A stretch of DNA of 64,000 bases. It comes from Hydractinia symbiolongicarpus. Lineage: Eukaryota; Cnidaria; Hydrozoa; Anthoathecata; Hydractiniidae. This document shows positions 25,301-38,523 of the stretch, in pieces; the first letter of the stretch is position 1, and each line of letters begins with the position of its first letter. The position numbers and the translations under genes were made by a program. The stretch lies in contig NC_079886.1 in the NCBI RefSeq assembly GCF_029227915.1, positions 3,844,001-3,908,000 on the forward strand, written 5' to 3'. The notes beneath the pieces are model-generated. The model made no database searches and was not told the DNA's origin. It saw only the letters and a list, made by a program, of their open reading frames with translations.

Positions 25301-28300
25301 AGTTGAGACATTTTTGAAAACTACATTTCATTGACTTTCTAACGGTATCAGTCCGTTTCAGTTACAACAGTTGGGTCACATTTTCGTACCAACATGTACT
25401 TAGCGATATTTTTCTGATATTACTAGGTTGTATCGCTTTTAACAGTGAAACGATTGACTGTGGGACTTAATTGAACTGATTTTGGACTTTAACTTTATAT
25501 ATGTGATAATTGAGACAATTGGACTCCATAAAATAACATTCTTCTTAAATTGGCATGATTTCCAGAACTCAACGGTTAAACTGGTCGCTGTGGTAGCGCT
25601 TCATTTAAAAATGCAGATATATAAGTCATTTTTTACTGTGGGACCAATCCTAGCCGCTATCGCACGCCGAAGAAATTGAGACATTTTCGAAAACTACATT
25701 TCATTGACTTTCTAACGGTATCAGTCCGTTTCAGTTACAACACTTGGGTCATATTTTTGTACCAACATGTATTTAGCAATATATTTCTGATTAGGTTGCA
25801 TCGCTTTTAACAGTGAAACAATTGACTGTGGGACTTAATTGAACTGATTTTGGACTGTGACTTGACAAATGTGATGAATGAGACAATTGGTCTACATGAA
25901 ATAACATTCTTCTTGTACTCAGCGATTAAACTGGTTGCTGTGGTAGCGCTTAATTTAAAAATGCAGATAAATAAGTCATTTTTTACTGTAGGACCAATCC
26001 TAGCTGTTATCGCACGCTGAAGAAATAGAGACAGTTTCAAAAACTACATTTCATTTGTTTTCTAACGGTATCAGTTCGTTTCAGTTACAACGGTTGCGTC
26101 ACATATTTGTACCAACATGTATTTAGCGATATTTTTCTGATATTACTTGGTTGCATCGCTTTTAACAGTGAAACAATTGACTGTGGGACTTAATTGAACT
26201 GATTTTGGACTGTGACCTGACAAAAGTGATGAATGAGAAAATTGGACTCCATGAAATAACATTCTTCTTAAATTGGCATGATTGCCGGTACTCAGCGATT
26301 ACACTGGGTGCTGTGGTAGCGCTTCATTTAAAAATGTAGATATATAATTCATTTTTTACTGTGGGACTAATCCTAGCCGCTATCGCACGCAGAAGAAGTT
26401 GAGACATTTTTGAAAACTACATTTCATTGACTTTCTAACGGTATCAGTCCGTTTCAGTTACAACAGTTGGGTCACATTTTCGTACCAACATGTACTTAGC
26501 GATATTTTTCTGATATTACTAGGTTGTATCGCTTTTAACAGTGAAACGATTGACTGTGGGACTTAATTGAACTGATTTTGGACTTTAACTTTATATATGT
26601 GATAATTGAGACAATTGGACTCCATAAAATAACATTCTTCTTAAATTGGCATGATTTCCAGAACTCAACGGTTAAACTGGTCGCTGTGGTAGCGCTTCAT
26701 TTAAAAATGCAGATATATAAGTCATTTTTTACTGTGGGACCAATCCTAGCCGCTATCGCACGCCGAAGAAATTGAGACATTTTCGAAAACTACATTTCAT
26801 TGACTTTCTAACGGTATCAGTCCGTTTCAGTTACAACACTTGGGTCATATTTTTGTACCAACATGTATTTAGCAATATATTTCTGATTAGGTTGCATCGC
26901 TTTTAACAGTGAAACAATTGACTGTGGGACTTAATTGAACTGATTTTGGACTGTGACTTGACAAATGTGATGAATGAGACAATTGGTCTCCATGAAATAA
27001 CATTCTTCTTGTACTCAGCGATTAAACTGGTTGCTGTGGTAGCGCTTAATTTAAAAATGCAGATAAATAAGTCATTTTTTACTGTAGGACCAATCCTAGC
27101 TGTTATCGCACGCTGAAGAAATAGAGACAGTTTCAAAAACTACATTTCATTTGTTTTCTAACGGTATCAGTTCGTTTCAGTTACAACGGTTGCGTCACAT
27201 ATTTGTACCAACATGTATTTAGCGATATTTTTCTGATATTACTTGGTTGCATCGCTTTTAACAGTGAAACAATTGACTGTGGGACTTAATTGAACTGATT
27301 TTGGACTGTGACCTGACAAAAGTGATGAATGAGAAAATTGGACTCCATGAAATAACATTCTTCTTAAATTGGCATGATTGCCGGTACTCAGCGATTACAC
27401 TGGGTGCTGTGGTAGCGCTTCATTTAAAAATGCAGATAAATAAGTCATTTTTTACTGTAGGGCCAATCCTAGCTGTTATCGCACGCTGAAGAAATACAGA
27501 CAGTTTCAAAAACTACATTTTGTTGACTTTCTAACAGTATCAGTCCGTTTCTGTTACAACGGTTGCGTCACATATTCGTACCAACATGTATTTAGCGATA
27601 TTTTTCTGATATTACTAAATTGCATCGCTTTTAACAGTGAAACGATTGACTGTGGGACTTAATTGAACTGATTTTGGACTTTAACTTTATAAATGCAATA
27701 ATTGAGAGAATTGAACTCCAAGAAATAAAATTATTCTGAATTTGACATAATTGCTAGAATTCAGCGATTACACTGGGCGCTGTGGTAGCGCTTCATTTAA
27801 AAATGTAAATATGTAAGTCGTTTTTTACTGTGGGACCAATCCTAGCCGTTATTGCACGCTGAAGAAATTGAGACACTTTCAAAAACTACATTTCATTGAA
27901 ATTCTTACGGTGTCAGCCCGTTTCAGTTACAACAGTTGGGTCACATTTTCGTACCAACATGTATTTAGCGATATTTTTCTGATATTACTAGGTTGCATCG
28001 CTTTTAACAGTGAAACGATTGACTGTGGGACTTAATTGAACTGATTTTGGACTGTGACCTTACAAATGTGATGAATGAGACAATTGGACTCCATGAAATA
28101 ACATTCTTCTTAAATTGGCATGATTGCCGGAACTCAGCGGTTAAACTGGGCGCTGTGGTAGCGCTTCATTTAAAAATGTAGATATATAATTATTTTTTAC
28201 TGTGGGACTAATCCTAGCCGCTATCGCACGCAGAAGAAGTTGAGACATTTTTGAAAACTACATTTCATTGACTTTCTAACGGTATCAGTCCGTTTCTGTT

Positions 28301-30890
28301 ACAACAGTTGGGTCATATTTTCGTACCAACATGTACTTAGCGATATTTTTCTGATATTACTAGGTTGCATCGCTTTTAACAGTGAAACGATTGACTGCGG
28401 GACTTAATTGAACTGATTTTGGACTTTAACTTTATAAATGCAATAATTGAGAGAATTGAACTCCAAGAAATAAAATTATTCTGAATTTGACTTGATTACT
28501 AAAACTCAACGATTACACGGGGCGCTGGGTAGCGCTTCATTTAAAAATGTAGATATGCAAGTCATTTTTTACTGTGGGACCAATCCTACCCGTTATCGCA
28601 CGCTAAAGAAATTGAAACAGTTTCAAAAACTACATTTCATTGATTTTCTAACGGTGTCAGCCCGTTTCAGTTACAACAGTTGGGTCACATTTTTGTACCA
28701 ACATGTATTTAGCGATATTTTTCTGATATTACTAGGTTGCATCGCTTTTAATAGTGAAACGACTGACTGTGGGACTCAATTGAACTGATTTTGGACTGTG
28801 ACCTTACAAATGTGATGAATGAGACAATTGGACTTCATGAAATAACATTCTTCTAAAATTGGCATGATTGCCGGAACTCAGCGGTTAAACTGGGCGCTGT
28901 GGTAGCGCTTCATTTAAAAATGCAGATAAATATGTAATTTTTTAATGTAGGACCAATCCTAGCTGTTATCGCATGCTGAAGAAATAGACACAGTTTCAAA
29001 AACTACATTTCATTTTTTTTTATAACGGTATCAGTCCATTTCAGTTACAACGGTTGCGTCACATAATCGTACCAACATGTATTTAGCGATATTTTTCTGA
29101 TATTACTTGGTTGCATCGCTTTTAACAATGAAACAATTGACTGTGGGACTTAATTGAACTGATTTTGGACTGTGACCTGACAAATGTGATGAATGAGACA
29201 ATTGGACTCCATAAAATAACATTCTTCTTAAATTGGCATGATTACCGGTACTCAGCGATTACACTGGGTGCTGTGGTAGCGCTTCATTTAAAAATGCAGA
29301 TAAATAAGTCATTTTTTACTGTGGGACCAATCCTAGCCGTCATCGCACGCTGAAGAAATTGAGACAGTTTCTAAAACTACATTTCATTGACTTTCTAACA
29401 GTGTCAGCCCGTTTGAGTTACAACAGTTGGGTCAAACTTTCGTAACAACATGTATTTTGCGATATTTTTCTGATATTACTAGGTTGTATCGCTTTTAACA
29501 GTGAAACGATTGACTGTGGGACTTAATTGAACTGATTTTGGACTTTAACTTTATATATGTGATAATTGAGACAATTGAACTCCATAAAATAACATTCTTC
29601 TTAAATTGGCTTGATTGCCGGGACTCAGCGGTTAAACTGGGCGCTGTGGTAGCGCTTCATTTAAAAATGTAGATATATAAGTCATTTTTTACTGTGTGAC
29701 CACTCCTAGCCGCTATCGCACGCCGAAGAAGATGAGGCATTTTCGAAAACTACATTTCATTGACTTTCTAACGGTATCAGTCCGTTTCAGTTACAACGCT
29801 TGGGTCACATTTTCGTACCAACATGTATTTAGCGATATTTTTCTGATATTACTTGGTTGCATCGCTTTTAACAGTGAAACGATTGAATGTGGGACTTAAT
29901 TGAACTGATTTTGGACTTTATCTTTATAAATGCAATAATTGAGAGAATTGAACTCCAAGAAATAAAATTATTCTGAATTTGACATGATTGCTAGAACTCA
30001 GCGATTACACTGGGTGCTGTGGTAGCGCTTCATTTAAAAATGTAGATATGTAAGTCATTTTTTACTGTGGGAGCAACCTAGCCGTTATCACACGCTGAAG
30101 AAATTGAGACAGTTTCAAAAACTACATTTCATTGACTTTCTAACGGTGTCAGCCCGTTTGAGTTATAACAGTTGGGTCACATTTTTGTACCAACATGTAT
30201 TTAGCGATATTTTTCTGATATTACTAGGTTGCATCGCTTTTAACAGTAAAACGATTAACTGTAGGACTTTCTTGAACTGATTTTGGACTTTAACTTTATA
30301 AATGTGATAATTGAAACAATTGGAATCCATGCAATAACAATCTTCTTAAATTGGCATGATTGACGGAACTCAGCGATTACACTGGGCACTGTGGTAGCGC
30401 TTCATTTAAAAATGTAGATATGTAAGTCATTTTTTACTGTGGGGCCAGTCCTAGCCGTTATCGCACGCTGAAGAAATTGAGACAGTTTCAAAAACTACAT
30501 TTCATTGACTTTCTAACGGTGTCAGCCCGTTTGAGTTACAACATTTGGGTCACATTTTCGTACCAACATGTATTTAGCGATAATTTTCTGATATTACTAG
30601 GTTGTATCGCTTTTGACAGTGAAACGATTGACTGTGGGACTTAATTGAACTGATTTTGGACTTTAACTTTATAAATGTGATAATTGAAACATTTGGAATC
30701 CATGCAATAACAATCTTCTTAAATTGGCATGATTGACGGAACTCAGCGATTACACTGGGCACTGTGGTGGCGCTTCATTTAAAAATGTAGATATGTAAGT
30801 CATTTTTTACTGTGGGGCCAGTCCTAGCCGTTATCGCACGCTGAAGAAATTGAGACAGTTTCAAAAACTACATTTCATTGACTTTCTAAC
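22360..30890 (+). repeat. Satellite block with deletion-marked monomers and 1842/1096/2938-bp offsets
   Basis: Mixed + monomers. Blocks near 23.6, 25.48 and 26.58 kb share the variant TTTCCAGAACTCAACGG at spacings of 1842 and 1096 bp. About 23.6-25.4 kb matches about 26.6-28.4 kb at 2938 bp, which is the sum of the two. One monomer type in this block has lost 5 bp (CTGATTAGGTTG) and 18 bp (TTCTTGTACTCAGCG), seen near 24.0, 25.85 and 26.95 kb. Another, strongly diverged type carries GCAATAATTGAGAGAATTG followed by AAATTATTCTGAATTTGAC. No gene is present. Confidence 0.82.
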
Positions 30891-33800
30891 AGTGTCAGCC
30901 CGTTTGAGTTACAACAGTTGGGTCACACTTTCGTAACAACATGTATTATGCGATATTTTTCTGATATTACTAGGTTGTATCGCTTTTGACAGTGAAACGA
31001 TTGACTGTGGGACTTAATTGAACTGATTTTGGACTTTAACTTTATATATGTGATAATTGAGACAATTGGACTCCATAAAATAAAATTCTTCTTAAATTGG
31101 TTTGATTGACGGAACTCAGCGGTTAAACTGGGCGCTGTGGTAGCGCTTCATTTAAAAATGTAGATATATAAGTCATTTTTTACTGTGTGACCACTCCTAG
31201 CCACTATCGCACGCCGAAGAAGTTGAGGCATTTTCGAAAACTACATTTCATTGACTATCTAACGGTATCAGTCCATTCCAGTTACAACGCTTGGGTCACA
31301 TTTTCGTACCAACATGTATTTAGCGATATTTTTCTGATATTACTAGGTTGCATCGCTTTTAACAGTGAAACGATTGAATGTGGGAGTTAATTGAACTGAT
31401 TTTGGACTTTATCTTTATAAATGCAATAATTGGGAGAATTGAACTCCAAGAAATAAAATTATTCTGAATTTGACATGATTGCTAGAACTCAGCGATTACA
31501 CTGGGTGCTGTGGTAGCGCTTCATTTAAAAATGTAGATATGTAAGTCATTTTTTACTGTGGGAGCAACCTAGCCGTTATCGCACGCTGAAGAAATTGAGA
31601 CAGTTTCAAAAACTACATTTCATTGACTTTCTAACGGTGTCAGCCCGTTTCAGTTACAACATTTGGGTCACATTTTCGTACCAACATGTATTTATCGATA
31701 TTTTTCTGATATTACTAGGTTGCATCGCTTTTAACAGTGAAACGATTGACTGTGGGACTTAATTGAACTGATTCTGGACTGTGACCTTACAAATGTGATA
31801 AATGAGACAATTGGATTACATGAAATAACATTCTTCTTAAATTGGCATGATTGCCGGAACTCAGCGATTAAACTGGGCGCTGTGATAGCGCTTCATTTAA
31901 AAATGTAGATAAATCAGTCATTTTTTACTGTGGGACCAATCCTAGCCGTTATCGCACGCTGAAGAAATAGAGACAGTTTCAAAAACTACATTTCATTGAC
32001 TTTCTAACGGTATCAGTCCGTTTAAGTTACAACAGTTGGGTCACATTTTCGTACCAACATGTATTTAGCGATATTTTTCTGATATTACTAGGTTGCATCG
32101 CTTTTAACAGTGAAACGATTGAATGTGGGACTTAATTGAACTGATTTTGGACTTTATCTTTATAAATGCAATAATTGAGAGAATTGAACTCCAAGAAATA
32201 AAATTATTCTGAATTTGACATGGTTGCTAGAACTCAGCGATTACACTGGGCGCTGTGGTAGCGCTTCATTTAAAAATGTAGATACGTAAGTCATTTTTTA
32301 CTGTGGGAGTAACCTAGTCGTTATCGCACGCTGAAGAAATTAAGACAGTTTCAAAAACTACATTTCATTGACTTTGTAACGGCGTCAGCCCGTTTCAGTT
32401 ACAACATTTGGGTCACTTTTTCGTACCAACATGTATTTATCGATATTTTTCTGATATTACTAGGTTGCATCGCTTTTAACAGTGAAACGATTGACTGTGG
32501 GACTTAATTGAACTGATTCTGGACTGTGACCTTACAAATGTGATGAATGAGACAATTGGATTCCATGAAATAACATTCTTCTTAAATTGGCATGATTGCC
32601 GGAACTCAGCGATTAAACTGGGCGCTGTGGTAGCGCTTCATTTAAAAATGTAGATAAATCAGTCAATTTTTACTGTGGGACCAATCCTAGCCGTTATCGC
32701 ACGCTGAAGAAATAGAGACAGTTTCAAAAACTACATTTCATTGACTTTCTAACGGTATCAGTCCGTTTAAGTTACAACAGTTGGGTCACATTTTCGTACC
32801 AACATGTATTTAGCGATATTTTTCTGATATTACTAGGTTGCATCGCTTTTAACAGTGAAACGATTGAATGTGGGACTTAATTGAACTGATTTTGGACTTT
32901 ATCTTTATAAATGCAATAATTGAGAGAATTGAACTCCAAGAAATAAAATTATTCTGAATTTGACATGGTTGCTAGAACTCAGCGATTACACTGGGCGCTG
33001 TGGTAGCGCTTCATTTAAAAATGTAGATATGTAAGTCATTTTTTACTGTGGGAGTAACCTAGTCGTTATCGCACGCTGAAGAAATTAAGACAGTTTCAAA
33101 AACTACATTTCATTGACTTTGTAACGGCGTCAGCCCGTTTCAGTTACAACATTTGGGTCACATTTTCGTACCAACATGTATTTAGCGATATTTTTCTGAT
33201 ATTACTAGGTTGCATCGCTTTTAACAGTGAAACAATTGACTGTGGGACTTAATTGAACTGATTTTGGACTGTGACCTGACAAATGTGATGAATGAGACAA
33301 TTGGACTCCATAAAATAACATTCTTCTTAAATTGGCATGATTACCGGTACTCAGCGATTACACTGGGTGCTGTGGTAGCGCTTCATTTAAAAATGCAGAT
33401 AAATAAGTCATTTTTTACTGTGGGACCAATCCTAGCCGTCATCGCACGGTGAAGAAATTGAGACAGTTTCAAAAACTACATTTAATTAACTTTCTAACAG
33501 TGTCAGCCCGTTTGAGTTACAACAGTTGGGTCACACTTTCGTAACAACATGTATTTTGCGATATTTTTCTGATATTACTAGGTTGTATCGCTTTTAACAG
33601 TAAAACGATTGACTGTGGGACTTAATTGAACTGATTTTGGACTTTAACTTTATATATGTGATAATTGAGACAATTGGACTCCATAAAATAAAATTCTTCT
33701 TAAATTGGTTTGATTGACGGAACTCAGCGGTTAAACTGGGCGCTGTGGTAGCGCTTCATTTAAAAATGTAGATATATAAGTCATTTTTTACTGTGTGACC

Positions 33801-36310
33801 ACTCCTAGCCACTATCGCACGCCGAAGAAGTTGAGGCATTTTCGAAAACTACATTTCATTGACTATCTAACGGTATCAGTCCATTCCAGTTACAACGCTT
33901 GGGTCACATTTTCGTACCAACATGTATTTAGCGATATTTTTCTGATATTACTAGGTTGCATCGCTTTTAACAGTGAAACGATTGAATGTGGGAGTTAATT
34001 GAACTGATTTTGGACTTTATCTTTATAAATGCAATAATTGGGAGAATTGAACTCCAAGAAATAAAATTATTCTGAATTTGACATGATTGCTAGAACTCAG
34101 CGATTACACTGGGTGCTGTGGTAGCGCTTCATTTAAAAATGTAGATATGTAAGTCATTTTTTACTGTGGGAGCAACCTAGCCGTTATCGCACGCTGAAGA
34201 AATTGAGACAGTTTCAAAAACTACATTTCATTGACTTTCTAACGGTGTCAGCCCGTTTCAGTTACAACATTTGGGTCACATTTTCGTACCAACATGTATT
34301 TATCGATATTTTTCTGATATTACTAGGTTGCATCGCTTTTAACAGTGAAACGATTGACTGTGGGACTTAATTGAACTGATTCTGGACTGTGACCTTACAA
34401 ATGTGATAAATGAGACAATTGGATTACATGAAATAACATTCTTCTTAAATTGGCATGATTGCCGGAACTCAGCGATTAAACTGGGCGCTGTGATAGCGCT
34501 TCATTTAAAAATGTAGATAAATCAGTCATTTTTTACTGTGGGACCAATCCTAGCCGTTATCGCACGCTGAAGAAATAGAGACAGTTTCAAAAACTACATT
34601 TCATTGACTTTCTAACGGTATCAGTCCGTTTAAGTTACAACAGTTGGGTCACATTTTCGTACCAACATGTATTTAGCGATATTTTTCTGATATTACTAGG
34701 TTGCATCGCTTTTAACAGTGAAACGATTGAATGTGGGACTTAATTGAACTGATTTTGGACTTTATCTTTATAAATGCAATAATTGAGAGAATTGAACTCC
34801 AAGAAATAAAATTATTCTGAATTTGACATGGTTGCTAGAACTCAGCGATTACACTGGGCGCTGTGGTAGCGCTTCATTTAAAAATGTAGATACGTAAGTC
34901 ATTTTTTACTGTGGGAGTAACCTAGTCGTTATCGCACGCTGAAGAAATTAAGACAGTTTCAAAAACTACATTTCATTGACTTTGTAACGGCGTCAGCCCG
35001 TTTCAGTTACAACATTTGGGTCACTTTTTCGTACCAACATGTATTTATCGATATTTTTCTGATATTACTAGGTTGCATCGCTTTTAACAGTGAAACGATT
35101 GACTGTGGGACTTAATTGAACTGATTCTGGACTGTGACCTTACAAATGTGATGAATGAGACAATTGGATTCCATGAAATAACATTCTTCTTAAATTGGCA
35201 TGATTGCCGGAACTCAGCGATTAAACTGGGCGCTGTGGTAGCGCTTCATTTAAAAATGTAGATAAATCAGTCAATTTTTACTGTGGGACCAATCCTAGCC
35301 GTTATCGCACGCTGAAGAAATAGAGACAGTTTCAAAAACTACATTTCATTGACTTTCTAACGGTATCAGTCCGTTTAAGTTACAACAGTTGGGTCACATT
35401 TTCGTACCAACATGTATTTAGCGATATTTTTCTGATATTACTAGGTTGCATCGCTTTTAACAGTGAAACGATTGAATGTGGGACTTAATTGAACTGATTT
35501 TGGACTTTATCTTTATAAATGCAATAATTGAGAGAATTGAACTCCAAGAAATAAAATTATTCTGAATTTGACATGGTTGCTAGAACTCAGCGATTACACT
35601 GGGCGCTGTGGTAGCGCTTCATTTAAAAATGTAGATATGTAAGTCATTTTTTACTGTGGGAGTAACCTAGTCGTTATCGCACGCTGAAGAAATTAAGACA
35701 GTTTCAAAAACTACATTTCATTGACTTTGTAACGGCGTCAGCCCGTTTCAGTTACAACATTTGGGTCACATTTTCGTACCAACATGTATTTAGCGATATT
35801 TTTCTGATATTACTAGGTTGCATCGCTTTTAACAGTGAAACAATTGACTGTGGGACTTAATTGAACTGATTTTGGACTGTGACCTGACAAATGTGATGAA
35901 TGAGACAATTGGACTCCATAAAATAACATTCTTCTTAAATTGGCATGATTACCGGTACTCAGCGATTACACTGGGTGCTGTGGTAGCGCTTCATTTAAAA
36001 ATGCAGATAAATAAGTCATTTTTTACTGTGGGACCAATCCTAGCCGTCATCGCACGGTGAAGAAATTGAGACAGTTTCAAAAACTACATTTAATTAACTT
36101 TCTAACAGTGTCAGCCCGTTTGAGTTACAACAGTTGGGTCACACTTTCGTAACAACATGTATTTTGCGATATTTTTCTGATATTACTAGGTTGTATCGCT
36201 TTTAACAGTAAAACGATTGACTGTGGGACTTAATTGAACTGATTTTGGACTTTAACTTTATATATGTGATAATTGAGACAATTGGACTCCATAAAATAAC
36301 ATTCTTCTTA
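30890..36310 (+). repeat. Satellite higher-order repeat, 2608 bp (seven monomers)
   Basis: Two nearly identical seven-monomer copies lie at about 30.89-33.5 and 33.5-36.1 kb, with a truncated third start to about 36.31 kb. Singular variants recur at exactly 2608 bp: AATTGGGAGAATTG (31428 and 34036), GATACGTAAGTC (32281 and 34889) and GTCCATTCCAG (31271 and 33879). After about 31000 few differences are visible between copies. Each copy contains its own internal duplicate of about 745 bp around the GATTCTGGACTG monomers (31771 and 32516). Confidence 0.9.
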
Positions 36311-37776
36311 AGGTGGTTTGATTGCCGGAACTCAGCGGTTAAACTGGGCGCTGTGGTAGCGCTTCATTTAAAAATGCAGATATATAAGTCATTTTTTACT
36401 GTGGGACCAATCCTAGCCGCTATCGCACGCCGAAGAAATTGAGACATTTTCGAAAACTACATTTCATTGACTTTCTAACGGTATCAGTCCGTCTCAGTTA
36501 CAAAACTTGGGTCACATTTTTGTACCAACATGTATTTAGCGATATATTTCTGATTAGGTTGCATCGCTTTTAACAGTGAAACAATTGACTGTGGGACTTA
36601 ATTGAACTGATTTTGGACTGTGACCTGACAAATGTAATGAATGAGACAATTGGACTCCATGAAATAACATTTTTCTTGTACTCAGCGATTAAACTGGGTG
36701 CTGTGGTAGCGCTTCATTTAAAAATGCAGATAAATAAGTCATTTTTTACTGTAGGATTAATCTTAGCTGTTATCGCACGCTGAAGAAATAGAGACAGTTT
36801 CAAAAACTATATTTCATTTTTTTTCTAACGGTATCAGTCCGTTTCAGTTACAACGCTTGGGTCACATATTCGTACCAACATGTATTTAGCGATATTTTTC
36901 TGATATTACTTGGTTGCATCGCTTTTAACAGTGAAACAATTGACTGTGGGACTTAATTGAACTGATTTTGGACTGTGACCTGACAATTGTGATGAATGAG
37001 AAAATTGGACTCCATGAAATAACATTCTTCTTAAATTGGCATGATTGCCGGTACTCAGCGATTACACTGGGTGCTGTGGTAGCGCTTCATTTAAAAATGC
37101 AGATAAATAAGTCATTTTTTACTGTAGGGCCAATCCTAGCCGTTATCGCACGCTGAAGAAATACAGACAGTTTCAAAAACTACATTTCATAGACTTTCTA
37201 ACGGTATTACTCCGTTTCAGTTACAACAGTTGGGTCACATTTTCGTACCAACATGTACTTACCAATATTTTTCTGATCTTACTAGGTTGCATCGCTTTTA
37301 ACAGTGAAACGATTGACTGTGGGACTTAATTGAACTGATTTTGGACTTTAACTTTATAAATGCAATAATTGAGAGAATTGAACTCCAAGAAATAAAATTA
37401 CTCTAAATTTGACATGATTGCTAGAACTCAGCGATTACACTGGGCGCTGTGGTAGCGCTTCATTTAAAAATGTAGATATATAAGTCATTTTTTACTGTGG
37501 GACCAATCCTAGCCGATATTGCACGCCGAAGAAGTTGAGACATTTTCCAAAACTACATTTCATTGACTTTCTGACGGTATCAGTCCGTTTCAGTTACAAC
37601 GCCTGGGTCACATTTTTGTACCAACATGTATTTAGCGATATTTTTCTGATATTACTAGGTTGCATCGCTTTTAACAGTGAAACAATTGACTGTGGGACTT
37701 AATTGAACTGATTTTGGACTGTGATCTGACAAATGTGATGAATGAGACAATTGGACTCCATGAAATAACATTTTTC
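36310..37776 (+). repeat. Satellite monomers next to the transposon
   Basis: About four + monomers of mixed type, including another copy of the 5-bp plus 18-bp deletion monomer near 36550-36680. The last monomer is cut by the transposon immediately after AACATTTTTC, at a TTAA that most monomers carry in the TTCTTAAATTGG block. No gene is present. Confidence 0.88.
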
Positions 37777-37780
37777 TTAA
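37777..37780. repeat. TTAA target-site copy, left
   Basis: TTAA directly before the left terminal inverted repeat. It is matched by TTAA at 41170-41173 and corresponds to the TTAA in the uninterrupted satellite monomer. A duplicated TTAA is the hallmark of piggyBac insertion. Confidence 0.96.
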
Positions 37781-37800
37781 CCCTATTCATACCGTGTCGC
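37781..37800 (+). repeat. Left terminal inverted repeat (20 bp)
   Basis: It reads CCCTATTCATACCGTGTCGC and matches the reverse complement of 41150-41169 at 19 of 20 positions (T/C at position 17). It lies next to the TTAA. Confidence 0.95.
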
Positions 37801-37815
37801 CGGGGTCTAACTGGT

Positions 37816-37843
37816 ACCGTGCCGCGCTCTAACAGCACGGATG
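37816..37843 (+). repeat. Subterminal copy of the transposon end motif
   Basis: Starting ACCGTGCCGCGCT, this 28-bp stretch aligns with the right-end sequence read inward (41159 down to 41132) at about 22 of 28 positions. The left end thus has the terminal motif and then a second, right-end-like copy 35 bp in. It also contains CCGTGC and GCACGG as a small inverted repeat (37817-37822 and 37835-37840). Subterminal repeats in piggyBac-type elements can be extra transposase binding sites, and that role is inferred here. Confidence 0.7.
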
Positions 37844-38523
37844 CCATAACTCTGGAACGACAAGTCCTTTTGATTTGAAATTTTGGATACACTTTATTTC
37901 ACATAAAATGAATCCTTTGAGATAATAAAAAGCATATAAACTTACAAAATTATCCATAAAATGACCTGGGAGTAATCGCGGTCTGCCGAAAACAGTAAAT
38001 ATCTATGTCGTCCCTAAATCAACGGGACGGATGGAAAAAAATTGACAAAATAATATAACTTGGTTCTAGGCAAATAATATATACTAAATTACCCTAAAAT
38101 CGAATTTGATTCAAGAAGACATTAGGCCTCCAAAATCTCTCATGAAAAAGCGAGAAATATGAAAAAATTTATACGGTCAAGTATGAATATTGCACGGTTG
38201 AGGTACATCACTATTGGGCCTACAACTGAATAAAAAATATTTTTCTTGATCTGAAATTCTGTATAAAGTATTCACAATACCTAATGAAACCACAAGAATC
38301 AGAAAAAGCTAAATTAGTCTGAAAAATTATCAAATAAATCAACATTTTCCAAAATTTTATACGAAAAAAGTAGGAAAATCAGGGTAAACGAAGTAAATTT
38401 CCATACTATATATCAGTAAAATATATAAAAAGCAGAGGAAATTTAGTAAAACTAGTTCCTAAAGTAGTAAAATAAAATAAAACAAGACAACTGGATGAAA
38501 AAAGTCAATTGCGCATTCCAAAG
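37844..38523 (-). other. Transposon 3' region, no gene seen
   Basis: AT-rich sequence between the transposase stop codon and the left end. No credible open frame, repeat or RNA was recognised. It should hold the 3' untranslated part of the transposase transcript. The only exact AATAAA I found on the transcribed strand is at 37893-37898. Confidence 0.6.
37893..37898 (-). terminator. Candidate polyadenylation signal AATAAA
   Basis: TTTATT on the given strand is AATAAA on the transposase strand, about 630 bp past the stop codon and close to the element's left end. The position is plausible for a transposon transcript, but a hexamer alone in AT-rich DNA is weak evidence. Confidence 0.3.

Larger units (their letters stand above)
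1..37776 (+). repeat. 373-bp satellite array, left arm (+ orientation)
   Basis: Tandem head-to-tail monomers fill this stretch. The landmark TGCGTCACATATTCGTACC begins at 1, 374 and 747, giving a 373-bp period that holds, with small indels, to the transposon at 37777. That is about 100 monomers. Every monomer carries recognisable copies of the same blocks, including TACCAACATGT, GGTAGCGCTT and AGTTTCAAAAACTAC. Subfamilies are marked by shared base changes and small deletions, and they recur in fixed order as higher-order repeats listed separately. No gene, RNA gene or other mobile element is visible in it. Short open frames of 62-98 codons recur only because the monomer recurs. The array starts before base 1. 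This size is typical of centromeric or heterochromatic satellites, but location cannot be told from the sequence alone. Confidence 0.97.

Noticed and set aside
11322-37156. Recurrent 62-codon open frames starting MDCDLT, and other 60-98-codon frames in the satellite on both strands
   Set aside because: They recur because the monomer recurs, are open only in some subfamilies, are closed in many neighbouring monomers, and show no domain, signal peptide or start context. A test of synonymous against non-synonymous change among copies would settle it.
1-37776. CRISPR array
   Set aside because: The repeats are directly abutting 373-bp monomers without short repeats separated by unique spacers.
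37671-37892. Minus-strand 73-codon frame across the left transposon end
   Set aside because: It reads through the terminal repeat into satellite and has no independent support.
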